DNA of 64,000 nt from Ectothiorhodospiraceae bacterium 2226 (GTDB lineage Bacteria > Pseudomonadota > Gammaproteobacteria > GCA-013348725), in NCBI GenBank assembly GCA_013348725.1, contig CP054689.1, positions 2,724,501 through 2,788,500 on the forward strand, written 5' to 3'. A model generated the notes under the pieces. The model ran no database searches and was not told where the DNA came from. It worked only from the letters and a program-made list of their open reading frames with translations. Position numbers and translations under genes: made by a program. Below, one piece after another: positions 29,588 to 42,162 of the stretch; positions within the stretch are counted from its first letter, which is position 1, and the number at the start of each line of letters is the position of its first letter.

Positions 29588-30505
29588 ATGGGCGCGCCGG
29601 TGAAGCAGGCGGAGGCGGCGGACCTCGCGCTGGTCGATGCCTTTCTGGACGCCTTATGGATGGAGCGCGGGCTTTCGGCACACACGCTCACCGCCTATCG
29701 CAGCGACTTGTGCGCCTTTGCCCGCTGGCTGGCGGGCCGAGGGCGCGGGCTCGCGGGCGCCGGGCGCGAGGATCTGCTCGCCTACCTCGCCGAGCGCGTC
29801 CAGAGCGGCGCACGACCGCGCACCACCGCGCGACTCTTATCGAGCCTGCGCCGGCTCTATCGCTGGCTGGTGCGCGAGGGACGGCTGGCGGACGACCCGA
29901 GCGCGCGCATTGCCTCGCCGCACGCCTCCCGGGGCCTGCCCAACGCGCCGAGCGAGCGCGAGGTGGAGGCGCTGTTGGAGGCGCCGGCGCTCGCGACCCC
30001 GCAGGGGCTGCGCGACCGCGCGATGCTCGAGGTGCTCTACGCCTGCGGGCTGCGTGTCTCGGAGTTGGTGGGGCTCGAACTTGGTCAGGTGAACGCGCGC
30101 CAAGGGGTGGTGCGGCTGATGGGCAAGGGTGCCAAGGAACGTCTGGTGCCGCTCGGTGAGGAGGCGCTCGGGTGGATCGAGCGTTACCTCGCGGAGGCGC
30201 GGCCGCTGCTGGCGCGTGGGCGCCCGAGCGCGGCGCTGTTTCTCACCCGCCGCGGGAGCGCAATGAGTCGGCAGATGTTCTGGCAGCTCATCAAGCGCTA
30301 CGCGCTGCGCGCCGGGATTGAAAGGTCCTTGTCGCCCCACACCCTGCGCCACGCCTTCGCCACGCACTTGTTGAACCACGGCGCGGATCTGCGTGTCGTA
30401 CAGCTGTTGCTCGGGCACAGCAATCTGTCCACCACCCAGATCTATACCCACGTTGCTCGCGTGCGTCTGCAGGCGCTGCACGCGGCGCACCACCCGCGCG
30501 GCTAG
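29588..30505 (+). CDS. xerD: site-specific tyrosine recombinase XerD
   Basis: XerD acts with XerC at dif to resolve chromosome dimers. The N-terminal SAM-like domain starts ALVDAFLDALWMERGLSAHT; the catalytic domain holds the Arg in YACGLRVSELVGL, the Lys of GKGAKERLVPL, the HTLRHAFATHLL His-Arg pair, LGHSNLSTTQIYTHV with the terminal Tyr nucleophile. Length 305. XerD is favoured over XerC by this QIYTHV ending and by dsbC nearby downstream, a common arrangement. Confidence 0.92.
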   Translation: MGAPVKQAEAADLALVDAFLDALWMERGLSAHTLTAYRSDLCAFARWLAGRGRGLAGAGREDLLAYLAERVQSGARPRTTARLLSSLRRLYRWLVREGRLADDPSARIASPHASRGLPNAPSEREVEALLEAPALATPQGLRDRAMLEVLYACGLRVSELVGLELGQVNARQGVVRLMGKGAKERLVPLGEEALGWIERYLAEARPLLARGRPSAALFLTRRGSAMSRQMFWQLIKRYALRAGIERSLSPHTLRHAFATHLLNHGADLRVVQLLLGHSNLSTTQIYTHVARVRLQALHAAHHPRG

Positions 30506-30539
30506 TTCCAAAGGCGGCCCCGTCCGAGCCGCGCGGCAG

Positions 30540-30545
30540 TATAAT
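30540..30545 (+). promoter_or_regulatory. perfect -10 box before yajQ
   Basis: TATAAT 34 bp before the yajQ ATG; no good -35 at the right distance. Confidence 0.4.
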
Positions 30546-30578
30546 GACCGATTTTTCGTCTTCTGCGAGGGTTTGCCC

Positions 30579-31061
30579 ATGCCGTCTTTCGACGTGGTTT
30601 CCGAGATCGATCAGCATGAGCTGGACAACGCGGTGGATCAGACCAACCGCGAACTCACCACGCGCTTCGATTTCAAGGGCGTCGATGCCAAGGTGACGCG
30701 CGAGGATCAGGTGCTCCTGCTGGAGGCCGACTCGGCGTTTCAGCTGGATCAGATGCTGGATATTCTCCACAAGAAGATGGTCAAACGAGGGGTGGACATC
30801 GCCAGCCTGGAGCCCGGTGAGGTGGAGGAGAGCGGGCGCCGCGCCAAGCAGCGCCTGACGGTTCGCCAAGGGATCGACACCCCCCTGGCCAAGCGCATCG
30901 TCAAGCTCGTCAAGGACAGCAAGCTAAAGGTGCAAGCTAGCATCCAGGGCGAGCAGGTGCGGGTCAGCGGCAAGAACCGCGACGATCTGCAGGCGGTCAT
31001 TCAAATGCTGCGCGAGGCGAAGCTCGATCTGCCGCTCCAGTATGTCAACTTTCGAGATTGA
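30579..31061 (+). CDS. YajQ family nucleotide-binding protein
   Basis: YajQ proteins (DUF520) have two RNP-like ferredoxin folds; members in Xanthomonas bind c-di-GMP. MPSFDVVSEIDQHELDNAVD, RELTTRFDFKG and the SGKNRDDLQAVIQML tail are diagnostic. Length 160. Whether this one binds c-di-GMP is not visible from sequence; a PilZ protein about 5 kb away makes the question reasonable. dsbC follows 7 bp later. Confidence 0.93.
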   Translation: MPSFDVVSEIDQHELDNAVDQTNRELTTRFDFKGVDAKVTREDQVLLLEADSAFQLDQMLDILHKKMVKRGVDIASLEPGEVEESGRRAKQRLTVRQGIDTPLAKRIVKLVKDSKLKVQASIQGEQVRVSGKNRDDLQAVIQMLREAKLDLPLQYVNFRD

Positions 31062-31068
31062 GGTGATG

Positions 31069-31791
31069 ATGGTCAAACTAGCGCTCGCATTGGTCGGCGC
31101 CCTGTGGATGGCGTCGGGCGCGCTGGCGGCGGATCTTTCCGAGTCCGAGGCCGCGGCGCTGCGCGGGGTGCTCGCGGAGGCGATCGGGGCTCCGCCCGAG
31201 TCGCTGCGTCCGACACCGGTCCCCGGGATCGTGGAAGCTGCCTACGGGACGCAGTTGTTCTATATCAGCATCGATGGGCGCTACGTCTTCGAGGGTCAGC
31301 TGCTGGACGTCCAGGCGCACCGAAATCTCACGAACGAGCGCCGCGGCGAGCGCCGGAGCGAGATGCTGGCGCGGGTTGATGAGGAGGAGATGATCGTCTT
31401 TGCGCCCGAGACGCCGAAGCACACCGTCACGGTATTCACCGATGTGGACTGTCCGTACTGCCATCGCCTGCATCGTGAGATGGACGAGTACCACAAGCGC
31501 GGCATCGCCGTGCGTTACTTGGCCTACACCGGACCGGGTGCGCGCTCGTACGGCAAGATGGTGTCGGTGTGGTGCGCCGAGGATCGCCAGCGTGCGTTGA
31601 CCGACGCCAAGGCGGGCAAGTCGGTGCCCAAGCGGGAGTGCGAGCATCCCCTGCAGCGCCAGGGTGAACTCGGGGCGGCCTTCGGCGTGACGGGCACGCC
31701 GAGCTTCGTACTGCCGAATGGGCGCCTGTTGCCCGGTTACGTGCCGCCGGCTCAGCTCGAGGCGATCCTGGACGGGCGCCTTCAGCCTTGA
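31069..31791 (+). CDS. dsbC: thiol:disulfide interchange protein DsbC
   Basis: DsbC is a periplasmic disulfide isomerase. A signal peptide covers residues 1 to about 21 (MVKLALALVGALWMASGALA), then an N-terminal dimerization domain (LFYISIDGRYVFEGQLLDVQ) and a thioredoxin domain with CPYC at 128-131 and cis-Pro region GVTGTPSFVLPNG. The second of two adjacent ATGs is chosen because GAGG sits 5 bases before it. Length 240. Followed by a strong bidirectional terminator. Confidence 0.94.
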   Translation: MVKLALALVGALWMASGALAADLSESEAAALRGVLAEAIGAPPESLRPTPVPGIVEAAYGTQLFYISIDGRYVFEGQLLDVQAHRNLTNERRGERRSEMLARVDEEEMIVFAPETPKHTVTVFTDVDCPYCHRLHREMDEYHKRGIAVRYLAYTGPGARSYGKMVSVWCAEDRQRALTDAKAGKSVPKRECEHPLQRQGELGAAFGVTGTPSFVLPNGRLLPGYVPPAQLEAILDGRLQP

Positions 31792-31856
31792 CGGAGAGTG
31801 GGGCCCCCTGTGGAATCGGGCATAGCCCCGCGCGGATTTGCGCCGGTCACGGTGCG

Positions 31857-31886
31857 TTGAAAAAGGGCGGGACAGCCCTTTTTCAA
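31857..31886. terminator. bidirectional terminator between dsbC and the chaperedoxin gene
   Basis: TTGAAAAAGGGC, loop GGGACA, GCCCTTTTTCAA is a perfect 12-bp stem whose arms supply T runs on both strands, ending the convergent genes. Confidence 0.85.
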
Positions 31887-31893
31887 CATCCGG

Positions 31894-32760
31894 CTAGTGT
31901 AGGGCGAGCGACAATTGCTGGCGATATCTGCTGACCAGCGGGCCCTTGTCGCCAAGCAGCGAGAACACCTTGATCATCGCCTTGCGCGCCGCATCGTCTG
32001 CATAGGTGCGATCGCGGCGTAGGATCTCGAGCAACTGCTCCAGGGCGGCCTCGTATTCGCCGTTCAGAACCCGGCGCGCCGCCAGTTGATAGCGTGCGCC
32101 GAGGTCGCTCGGGTCCTGCTCGACGGCCCGTTGCAGCGCGGACAGCGTCGGCGCCTCGGCCGCCGTGCGGGCGAACTCCAGCCGTCCCATGAGGGCGCTC
32201 ACCTCGGCTTCCGTCTGTACGTCGATGGGCAACGTTTGCACGATCCGGGCCGCCTCGTCGAGCTGCTCGGTTTCCACCAGCATTCCCGCCAAGCGCACCT
32301 GGAGCCGGTAATCATCGGGCGCGGCCTGTGCCGCTTGACGCATGGCGGCCAGCGCCTCGTCGCGATTGCCCTGTTCGAACGCCTGCATCGCCGCGGCCAC
32401 CAGTTTGTCCGTCGGCCGCTCGATGTAGCGATCGATGATCTCGCGTATGGCGGGTTCGGGCTGCACGCCCATGAAGCTGTCCACCGGCGCGCCATGGCGG
32501 AAGAGCACCACGGTGGGGACGCTGCGCACCCCCATCTGTTGGGCCAGCCCCTGCTCGTCGTCGATGTTGATCTTGGCCAGCAGGAACTTGCCGCGATACT
32601 CCGCCGCCAGCTTCTCCAGCACCGGCATGAGCATGCGGCACGGGCCGCACCATGGCGCCCAAAAGTCCACCAGCACAGGCACTTGTTCGGACTGCGCTAG
32701 CACCGCGCGCGCAAAAGTCGCTTCGCTGGCGTCGAATACGTTGGGTAAATCCGTCGTCAT
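31894..32760 (-). CDS. cnoX: CnoX/YbbN-like chaperedoxin (thioredoxin plus TPR)
   Basis: The N-terminal thioredoxin domain (about residues 1-110) holds DFWAPWCGPCRMLMPVLE with an intact CGPC site and the SVPTVVLF cis-Pro loop. From about residue 115 the protein is TPR-like (AAAMQAFEQGNRDEALAAMR; GARYQLAARRVLNGEYEAAL). This matches CnoX chaperedoxins, which protect substrates from overoxidation and hand them to GroEL; unlike E. coli CnoX (SXXC), this CGPC version should be redox-active. Length 288. The symbol is by similarity. Confidence 0.9.
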   Translation of the reverse strand: MTTDLPNVFDASEATFARAVLAQSEQVPVLVDFWAPWCGPCRMLMPVLEKLAAEYRGKFLLAKINIDDEQGLAQQMGVRSVPTVVLFRHGAPVDSFMGVQPEPAIREIIDRYIERPTDKLVAAAMQAFEQGNRDEALAAMRQAAQAAPDDYRLQVRLAGMLVETEQLDEAARIVQTLPIDVQTEAEVSALMGRLEFARTAAEAPTLSALQRAVEQDPSDLGARYQLAARRVLNGEYEAALEQLLEILRRDRTYADDAARKAMIKVFSLLGDKGPLVSRYRQQLSLALH

Positions 32761-33002
32761 GACTGGTTACTCTCCCTGCTTAAGTGCTCGTACAATCAAT
32801 ATCTAGTGACATGTTCTTGAAGTACTACGTTAAGGGGTTACTCCAACCGCGGGCTGCCGTATCCGGCATCATCCCAGAAACATCAGTAATCATCCGTATT
32901 TGCATGAGATTCTTAGCTGCTAGAGTTACCAACGTCCTTGCAGCGTGGTTGGCGGAGACCCGCACAAGGACAGGTCACCTACATCGAGTCGCAATGAATA
33001 AC

Positions 33003-33121
33003 AATCTTGATGGTCAGGGACGAATCGAAGTCAGGGAACACGACGGACGAATCATAGGGACGTGAGTCAGGCAGGAAGCCTGCTTGGGATGCAGAGGCGG
33101 TCGCGAGACCGCCTTTTTTTT
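33003..33121 (+). ncRNA. candidate RsmZ/CsrB-family CsrA-titrating small RNA
   Basis: Six GGA motifs fall within 72 bases (33018, 33035, 33045, 33058, 33074, 33087), in contexts CAGGGA, ACGGAC, AGGGAC, CAGGAA and TGGGAT typical of CsrA/RsmA sites. One is in the loop of a perfect hairpin: CAGGC (33068-33072), AGGAA, GCCTG. A strong plus-strand terminator closes it. The neighbours on the right, fdxA then mutS, are those of rsmZ in Pseudomonas. There is no convincing protein. The 5' end is a guess; I found no clear promoter and no good TGTAAG-N6-CTTACA GacA site. Confidence 0.72.
33096..33121 (+). terminator. intrinsic terminator of the candidate sRNA
   Basis: GGCGGTC, loop GCGA, GACCGCC, then eight T. 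The T tract is on the plus strand only, so it does not serve fdxA, which is transcribed from the other side. Confidence 0.9.
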
Positions 33122-33140
33122 CGTCCATCGGTCCGCGCGC

Positions 33141-33464
33141 TCAGCGTTCCAGCTTGTCGAGCTTGCCCGGCTTGCCGTTCCATTCGTCGGCGTCGGCGGG
33201 CGCCGGTTTCATCTCGGTGATGACCGGCCAGGACTGTGCCAGTTCGGCGTTCAGGGCGATGAACTCTTCTTGTCCCTCGGGCACGTCGTCCTCGGCAAAG
33301 ATCGCCTCGGCGGGGCACTCCGGCTCACACAGCGTACAGTCGATGCATTCATCGGGGTCGATAACGAGGAAGTTCGGGCCCTCGTGGAAACAGTCGACCG
33401 GACACACTTCCACGCAATCGGTGTACTTGCACTTGATGCAATTCTCGGTAACGACATACGTCAT
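33141..33464 (-). CDS. fdxA: seven-iron ferredoxin FdxA
   Basis: This small electron carrier has one [3Fe-4S] and one [4Fe-4S] cluster. The Cys motifs are [17 protein letters not shown] (from residue 9) and [12 protein letters not shown] (from about residue 40). The start [13 protein letters not shown] is the family N-terminus, preceded by AAGGAG; upstream in-frame residues are ignored. Length 107, with the usual C-terminal AWP-like tail ([12 protein letters not shown]). Upstream of it lies mutS, as in pseudomonads. Confidence 0.95.
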   Translation of the reverse strand: MTYVVTENCIKCKYTDCVEVCPVDCFHEGPNFLVIDPDECIDCTLCEPECPAEAIFAEDDVPEGQEEFIALNAELAQSWPVITEMKPAPADADEWNGKPGKLDKLER

Positions 33465-33623
33465 CCAACGATTCTCCTTCCGAAAAATTGGGTGGCCGTT
33501 TCCCCGCAGCACACCAGAATCCGCCTATGTTAATGCCTCTGCAGGCGCCACGCGACCCCGCGGGCGCCAACGCGCATCCGACAGGCGCGGAGCCTGAGGA
33601 AGCCCGGATGGATCCTCGCGGAC

Positions 33624-36203
33624 CTAGCTGCGCTCGGCGAGCGTCTTGAGCTGGTAGAGCAGCTCCAAGGCGGCGCGGGGACTCAAGTGGTCCGGCTGGA
33701 CCTGGGCCAAGGCGTCGAGAACCGGATGGCGGGCGGCGGAAAACAGCCCGAGTTGTTGTTGATCGGCCGCCGCCGCGGGGGCACCGGCGTGGGCCTGCTG
33801 CTCGAGGCGTATGAGCTTCTCACGCGCGCGCTCGATCACCGGCGCCGGTACCCCGGCGAGCGCCGCGACCTGCAAGCCGTAGCTCTGGTTGGCGGGGCCT
33901 TCTTTCACGGCGTGCAGGAACACAATTCCCGCCCCGTGTTCAACCGCGTCGAGGTGCACGTTGACGGCGGCAGGAATCTGCTCGGGCAGGGCGGTGAGTT
34001 CGAAGTAGTGGGTCGCGAACAGGGTCATCGCGCCGGTCTCGCGCGCCAAGTGCTCGGCACAGGCCCAGGCGAGCGACAGGCCGTCGAAGGTGCTGGTGCC
34101 GCGCCCGATCTCGTCCATGAGCACCAGGCTCCGGGGCGTGGCGTTGTGCAGGATGTTGGCCGCCTCGGTCATCTCCACCATGAAGGTCGAGCGTCCCCCG
34201 GCCAGGTCGTCGGACGCCCCGATGCGGGTGAAGATGCGATCGACCGGCCCGATGTCGGCCCGCTCCGCCGGCACGTAGCTGCCGATGTGCGCCAGCAGCA
34301 CGATCAGCGCCGTCTGGCGCATATAGGTCGACTTGCCGCCCATGTTGGGGCCGGTGATGATCAGCATGCGGCGGGCGTCGTCGAGCCGCACGTCGTTGGG
34401 GACGAACGGCCCGTCCGCGACCTGCTCGACCACCGGATGGCGCCCGCCCTCGATGTGCAGGCCGGCGTTGGCGCGCAGCGTCGGGCGGCTCCAGCGCAAC
34501 GTCTCGGCGCGCTCGGCCAGCGTGGCGAGGACATCGAGTTCGGCCAGCGCGGCGGCGGTGGCCTGAAGCTGCGGCAGGGGCGCGTTGAGGGCATCGAGCA
34601 GGCCCTCGTAGAGCGCCTTCTCGCGCGCCAGCGCACGCTCCGCGGCGGATAAGGCGCGGTCCTCGAAGGCCTTGAGTTCGGGCGTGATGTAGCGTTCGGC
34701 GTTCTTGAGGGTCTGGCGGCGCTGGTAGTCGGGGGGCACATCGCCGGCCCGCGCCCGCCCGACCTCGATGTAATAGCCGTGGACCTTGTTGTAGCTCACC
34801 CGCAGCGTGGCGATGCCGGTGCGCGCCCGCTCGCGCGCCTCGAGCTCGACGAGGAAGTCGCCGGCGTTCTGCTGCAGGCCGCGCAGTTCGTCGAGCTCCG
34901 GGTCATAGCCGGGGCGGATTACGCCGCCTTCGCGCACCAGGGCGGGCGGCGCCTCGTCGATCGCCCGCTCGAGCAGGGCGTGCAGCTCGCCGTGCGGGCC
35001 GGCGGCCTCGGCGAGCGCGCGCAGGCGTGCCGGTTCCAGCGGCGCCAGCGCCGCCTGTAACGCGGGCAGCCGGCCCAGCGCCTCGCGCAGCACGACCAGG
35101 TCGCGCGGTCGCGCCGAGCGTAGCGCCACGCGGGCGAGGATACGCTCCACGTCGCCGATGCCGCGCAGCAAGGTGTGCAGTACCGGGTGCTGACCCTCGC
35201 TCAGCAGCGCTTCCACGGCGTCCTGGCGGGCCGTGAGCTGCGCCGTGCTGCGCAGCGGGCGGTGGATCCAGCGGCGCAACAGCCGGGCGCCCATCGGACC
35301 CGCGGTGTTATCCAGCACGCCGAAAAGGGTGTGCTCGTCGCGCCCGCCGAGGTTGGTGTCGAGCTCCAGATTGCGCCGCGCGGCGGCGTCGAGCAGCAGC
35401 CCGTCCTCGGGGCGCTCGGCGGCGATGGCGCGCAGGTGGGGCAGGGCGGCACGCTGGGTGTCGCGCACGTACTGCAACAGACCGCCCGCGGCACACAGCG
35501 CCAGCGTCAAGTCGTCGCAGCCGAAGCCCGCAAGGTCGCGCGTGCCGAACTGGTTACACAGCAAGCGATGGGCCGTGTCGGCCTCGAACAACCACGGCGG
35601 CTGGCGGCGGAGGCCGCCGGCGCGCTCCTCCAGCCAGGGCGGGGCGGCGAGGTCGTCGCTCAGCAGCAGCTCGGCCGGGCGCAGGCGCTCGAGTTCGGCG
35701 CGCAGCGCATCATCCCCGTCCACCTCCAGGACCCGGAAGCGGCCCGCGGTCAGGTCCAGATAGGCCAGCCCCCAGCGCCCCGCCTGGGCCACCAGCGCGG
35801 CGAGCAGGTTGTCGCGGCGCTCATCGAGCAGCGCCTCGTCGCTGACCGTGCCGGGCGTGACCACGCGTACCACCTGGCGTTCCACCGGCCCCTTGGTCGC
35901 GCCGGGCTCGCCGATCTGCTCGCAGATGGCGACCGATTCGCCGAGTTTGACCAGCTTGGCGAGATAGCCCTCGACGGCGTGCACGGGCACGCCGGCCATG
36001 GGGATCGGCCGGCCCGCGGACTGCCCGCGCGTGGTCAGGGTGATATTGATCAGGCGCGCGGCCTTCTCGGCGTCGTCGTAGAACAGCTCATAGAAGTCCC
36101 CCATGCGGTAGAACACCAGCGTGTGCGGGTGCTCGGCCTTGATGCGCAGGTACTGCTGCATCATCGGGGTATGCTGGACGGTGGCGGGCGGTGCGGCGCT
36201 CAT
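33624..36203 (-). CDS. mutS: DNA mismatch repair protein MutS
   Basis: MutS recognises mismatches and small loops. The N-terminal mismatch-binding motif is [11 protein letters not shown] (Phe and Glu that contact DNA). The C-terminal ATPase has Walker [14 protein letters not shown] at about residue 620 and [14 protein letters not shown]. Length 859. The start at 36203 ([20 protein letters not shown]) is chosen over an upstream in-frame ATG since the family begins close to the MMQQYL motif. Convergent on fdxA's strand, 160 bp divergent from the PilZ gene. Confidence 0.97.
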   Translation of the reverse strand: MSAAPPATVQHTPMMQQYLRIKAEHPHTLVFYRMGDFYELFYDDAEKAARLINITLTTRGQSAGRPIPMAGVPVHAVEGYLAKLVKLGESVAICEQIGEPGATKGPVERQVVRVVTPGTVSDEALLDERRDNLLAALVAQAGRWGLAYLDLTAGRFRVLEVDGDDALRAELERLRPAELLLSDDLAAPPWLEERAGGLRRQPPWLFEADTAHRLLCNQFGTRDLAGFGCDDLTLALCAAGGLLQYVRDTQRAALPHLRAIAAERPEDGLLLDAAARRNLELDTNLGGRDEHTLFGVLDNTAGPMGARLLRRWIHRPLRSTAQLTARQDAVEALLSEGQHPVLHTLLRGIGDVERILARVALRSARPRDLVVLREALGRLPALQAALAPLEPARLRALAEAAGPHGELHALLERAIDEAPPALVREGGVIRPGYDPELDELRGLQQNAGDFLVELEARERARTGIATLRVSYNKVHGYYIEVGRARAGDVPPDYQRRQTLKNAERYITPELKAFEDRALSAAERALAREKALYEGLLDALNAPLPQLQATAAALAELDVLATLAERAETLRWSRPTLRANAGLHIEGGRHPVVEQVADGPFVPNDVRLDDARRMLIITGPNMGGKSTYMRQTALIVLLAHIGSYVPAERADIGPVDRIFTRIGASDDLAGGRSTFMVEMTEAANILHNATPRSLVLMDEIGRGTSTFDGLSLAWACAEHLARETGAMTLFATHYFELTALPEQIPAAVNVHLDAVEHGAGIVFLHAVKEGPANQSYGLQVAALAGVPAPVIERAREKLIRLEQQAHAGAPAAAADQQQLGLFSAARHPVLDALAQVQPDHLSPRAALELLYQLKTLAERS

Positions 36204-36362
36204 GGCGCGCCAGTGTAACGGCTCGTTCAGGCCCTGCCTATGACCGGTGCACGCCTCGCAGGATGTCGAGAAAGGCCGGGCCACCCAGCGCCACGCGCCG
36301 CGCCCGGTTGGACGCTATACTCGCGGCCAGTGGGACATGGTCGGCCAGCAAGGGGGTGCCCG

Positions 36363-36698
36363 GTGAAGCGGCCCGAAGCGGACAAGCGCGCCTTCGCACG
36401 CGTCGAGGTGCAGTGCGAAGTCACCGTCTCGGAGGCCGGGCGCCTGCGCCGCTATGCGGGGGTGGCAAAGAACATGAGCGGGCGCGGCGTGTTGTTCTCC
36501 TTGGAGCGCGAGTTTCCCGTCGGCGCGCGCCTTGGCCTGCACATCGCCCCCGACAATCCCGTGACACCGCCGCTGGACGCCGTGGTCGAGGTGGTACGCG
36601 TCGAGGCGAGGAAGGGTCACGGCTTCGATATCGGCGGCGTGATCCGCGAGGTGCAGGACCTGATCGATGTCATCCCGGACGACCATGCCGCTTTATGA
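36363..36698 (+). CDS. PilZ-domain protein, predicted c-di-GMP receptor
   Basis: This 111-residue single-domain PilZ protein keeps both ligand motifs: RxxxR as RAFAR near the start and N/DxSxxG as NMSGRG. It should therefore bind c-di-GMP. The GTG start is 11 bases or so after GGGGGTG; longer in-frame versions run through the mutS intergenic region and look artificial. Its end overlaps the pncC start by 14 bases. No effector domain is present, so it is probably an adaptor. Confidence 0.86.
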   Translation: MKRPEADKRAFARVEVQCEVTVSEAGRLRRYAGVAKNMSGRGVLFSLEREFPVGARLGLHIAPDNPVTPPLDAVVEVVRVEARKGHGFDIGGVIREVQDLIDVIPDDHAAL

Positions 36699-37170
36699 AC
36701 TTGCCGAGCAGGTCGGCGCGGCGCTCGCGGCGCGCGGCCTGCGCCTGGTCACCGCCGAATCCTGTACCGGCGGCTGGGTGGCGAAGACGATCACCGACGT
36801 GCCCAATAGCTCGCAGTGGTTCGACCGCGGTTTCGTGACCTACAGCAACGAGGCCAAGCAGGAGATGCTCGGGGTCGCCGCCGCGACCCTGCGCGAGCAC
36901 GGCGCGGTGAGTGCCGCGACGGTCCGCGAAATGGCGCGGGGGGCCCTGGCGCACAGCCGCGCCGACCTCGCGGTCGCGATCAGCGGGATTGCCGGTCCGG
37001 GCGGCGGCAGCGCCGACAAGCCGGTCGGCACCGTCTGGCTCGCCTGGGCTCGTCGCGACGCACAGCCCCGCGCGCTGCGCGTGCATCTCGAGGGCGATCG
37101 CGCCATGGTGCGCGAAGGCGCCGCGGTCGTCGCCCTGCAGGGCGTGGTCGATGCCCTCGAACGGGACTGA
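36685..37170 (+). CDS. pncC: nicotinamide-nucleotide amidohydrolase PncC (CinA C-terminal family)
   Basis: PncC deamidates NMN to nicotinate mononucleotide in the pyridine nucleotide cycle. TAESCTGGWVAKTITDVPNS, GFVTYSNEAKQEMLGV and AISGIAGPGGGSADKPVGTV are diagnostic. It lacks the CinA N-terminal domain (length 161), so it is the short stand-alone type. It overlaps PilZ upstream and thpR downstream. Location just before recA is the classic cinA-recA neighbourhood. Confidence 0.94.
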   Translation: MPLYELAEQVGAALAARGLRLVTAESCTGGWVAKTITDVPNSSQWFDRGFVTYSNEAKQEMLGVAAATLREHGAVSAATVREMARGALAHSRADLAVAISGIAGPGGGSADKPVGTVWLAWARRDAQPRALRVHLEGDRAMVREGAAVVALQGVVDALERD

Positions 37171-37726
37171 CGTTCAGCGCCTGTTCTTCGCTCTGTGGCC
37201 GGATGAAGCGGTGCGCGCCGCGCTGTGGCACGCGGCACAAGGCGCTGCGGCGAGCACCGGTCGGGGCCGGCCGACGGCCCGGGAGAATCTCCACCTCACC
37301 CTCGCGTTCGTCGGTTCGGTGGCGCCGGCCACGGCCGCGTGTCTGCGTGCCGGGGCCGCGCGCATCCGGGGCGAGCCCTTTGACCTGCGGCTCGACACCT
37401 ACGGCCAGTTCCCGCGGGCCGGGGTCATGTGGCTCGGCAGCGCCGAGCCGCCTGCCGCGCTGCTGAGCTTGGCGGAGGCCTTGGGCGGGGTGTTGCAGGC
37501 CTGCGAACTCGATCCGCCGCGCGCCTCCTTTCATCCGCACGTCACGCTGTGGCGCCGCATCGCGCTGCGCCGGCGCGTGCGCGCCGTCCCGCCCGCACCG
37601 GCGGCGCCGATTGTGTGGCCGGTGCGTGAGTTCGTCCTGGTGGCCTCCAAGACGCATCCCGAAGGGGTCCGCTACGAAGTGTTGGAGCGCTGGCCGTTGC
37701 GCTCGGGCGCGGGCGCAGAGGGCTAG
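37151..37726 (+). CDS. thpR: RNA 2',3'-cyclic phosphodiesterase ThpR
   Basis: This 2H phosphoesterase hydrolyses RNA 2',3'-cyclic phosphates to 2'-phosphates. The two HxTx motifs are HLTL (in [11 protein letters not shown]) and HVTL (in [10 protein letters not shown]); [10 protein letters not shown] is the usual N-terminus. The ATG at 37151 overlaps pncC by 20 bases. Length 191. It lies about 100 bp before recA. Confidence 0.91.
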   Translation: MPSNGTDVQRLFFALWPDEAVRAALWHAAQGAAASTGRGRPTARENLHLTLAFVGSVAPATAACLRAGAARIRGEPFDLRLDTYGQFPRAGVMWLGSAEPPAALLSLAEALGGVLQACELDPPRASFHPHVTLWRRIALRRRVRAVPPAPAAPIVWPVREFVLVASKTHPEGVRYEVLERWPLRSGAGAEG

Positions 37727-37823
37727 GAGGCGGCTCCCCTTCTATGGGATAATCGCGGGGTTTTTCACGCGACCTTATTCACCGTCAGCGGTGGGCCATG
37801 CCCGCCCCGCAGGGGACCAGCCA

Positions 37824-38857
<1,034 letters not shown>

Positions 38858-38861
<4 letters not shown>

Positions 38862-39310
38862 GCGAGGCGCCGCCGGACGCCTACGCCCGCGCGCTACGGC
38901 TGCTGGCGGGGCGGGATCACTCGGCCTATGAGCTGCGCCTCAAGCTGGTGCAGCGCGGTTGCACGGACGAGGCGATCGAGGCGGCCCTGAGCCGCCTGAG
39001 CGCCGAGCGCTATCTCGACGAGTGGCGCTATGCCGAGGCCTACGTGGCCTCCCGCGCGGACAAGGGCGTGGGGCCGCTGCGCATCGCGGCCGAGCTCGCC
39101 GAGCGGCGGGTGCCGGAGGCGGCCGCTTCCCACGCACTGCGCGAGGCCAAGGTCGACTGGGCGGCCCTGGCCGCGCGGGTGCGCGCGCGTCGCTTCGGGG
39201 CGCCGCCGGACGAGCTTCACGAGCGGGCCAAGCAGCAGCGCTTCCTGCAGGGGCGCGGGTTCGATTACGGACAGATACGGGCGGCCTTCGCGCCGCCCGC
39301 CGACGACTAA
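38858..39310 (+). CDS. recX: regulatory protein RecX, apparent CTG start overlapping the recA stop
   Basis: RecX binds RecA filaments and inhibits them. The frame reads [20 protein letters not shown] then [20 protein letters not shown], the family N-terminus, and [19 protein letters not shown]. The only standard start inside (GTG 38948) would cut off the first conserved helices, while an in-frame stop at 38831 bars any longer version. The CTG at 38858, overlapping the recA TGA (CTGA), is therefore the likeliest start. Length 150, close to family size. Confidence 0.85.
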
Positions 39311-39325
39311 GGATGCGAGATTAAC

Positions 39326-41932
<2,607 letters not shown>

Positions 41933-41950
41933 GGCTGGGTTAGTGGCGCG

Positions 41951-42024
41951 AACACCACGCGCCGGCGCCGCAGCAGCGCCGGCGCCGCTGCGGCCGCGGT
42001 TCCCTTTTTGGCGCGGGTGGTGTT
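41951..42024 (+). other. nested stem-loop between alaS and lysC
   Basis: AACACCACGCGCC (41951-41963) pairs with GGCGCGGGTGGTGTT (42010-42024) with one bulge, enclosing GCCGCAGC/GCTGCGGC and a self-complementary GCGCCGGCGC. A CTTTTTGG stretch lies in the 3' arm. It could be an alaS terminator or a lysC leader structure. It does not resemble the lysine riboswitch. Confidence 0.4.
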
Positions 42025-42162
42025 AAATGCCGCCCCTTCGGCAGGCACGTCCGCCGCGACGGGACAGGGGTGTCCCGCGCGCCGCACCCGCAGTGCGGCG
42101 CTGCGTGCTGAGGGCGACCAGGACGGCCGCACTCAGCAGATACCGGAACGGACATCTCGACT

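Noticed and set aside
32911-32945. GacA/UvrY upstream activating site for the sRNA
   Set aside because: Only a CTTGCA half-site; the other half of TGTAAG-N6-CTTACA does not match.
32784-33065. 93-codon plus-strand ORF in the fdxA-cnoX gap
   Set aside because: No family resemblance, no good ribosome-binding site, and it covers only part of a region better explained as an sRNA locus with a terminator after it.
42025-42162. Lysine riboswitch before lysC
   Set aside because: No five-way-junction conserved core could be recognised; only generic GC-rich inverted repeats.
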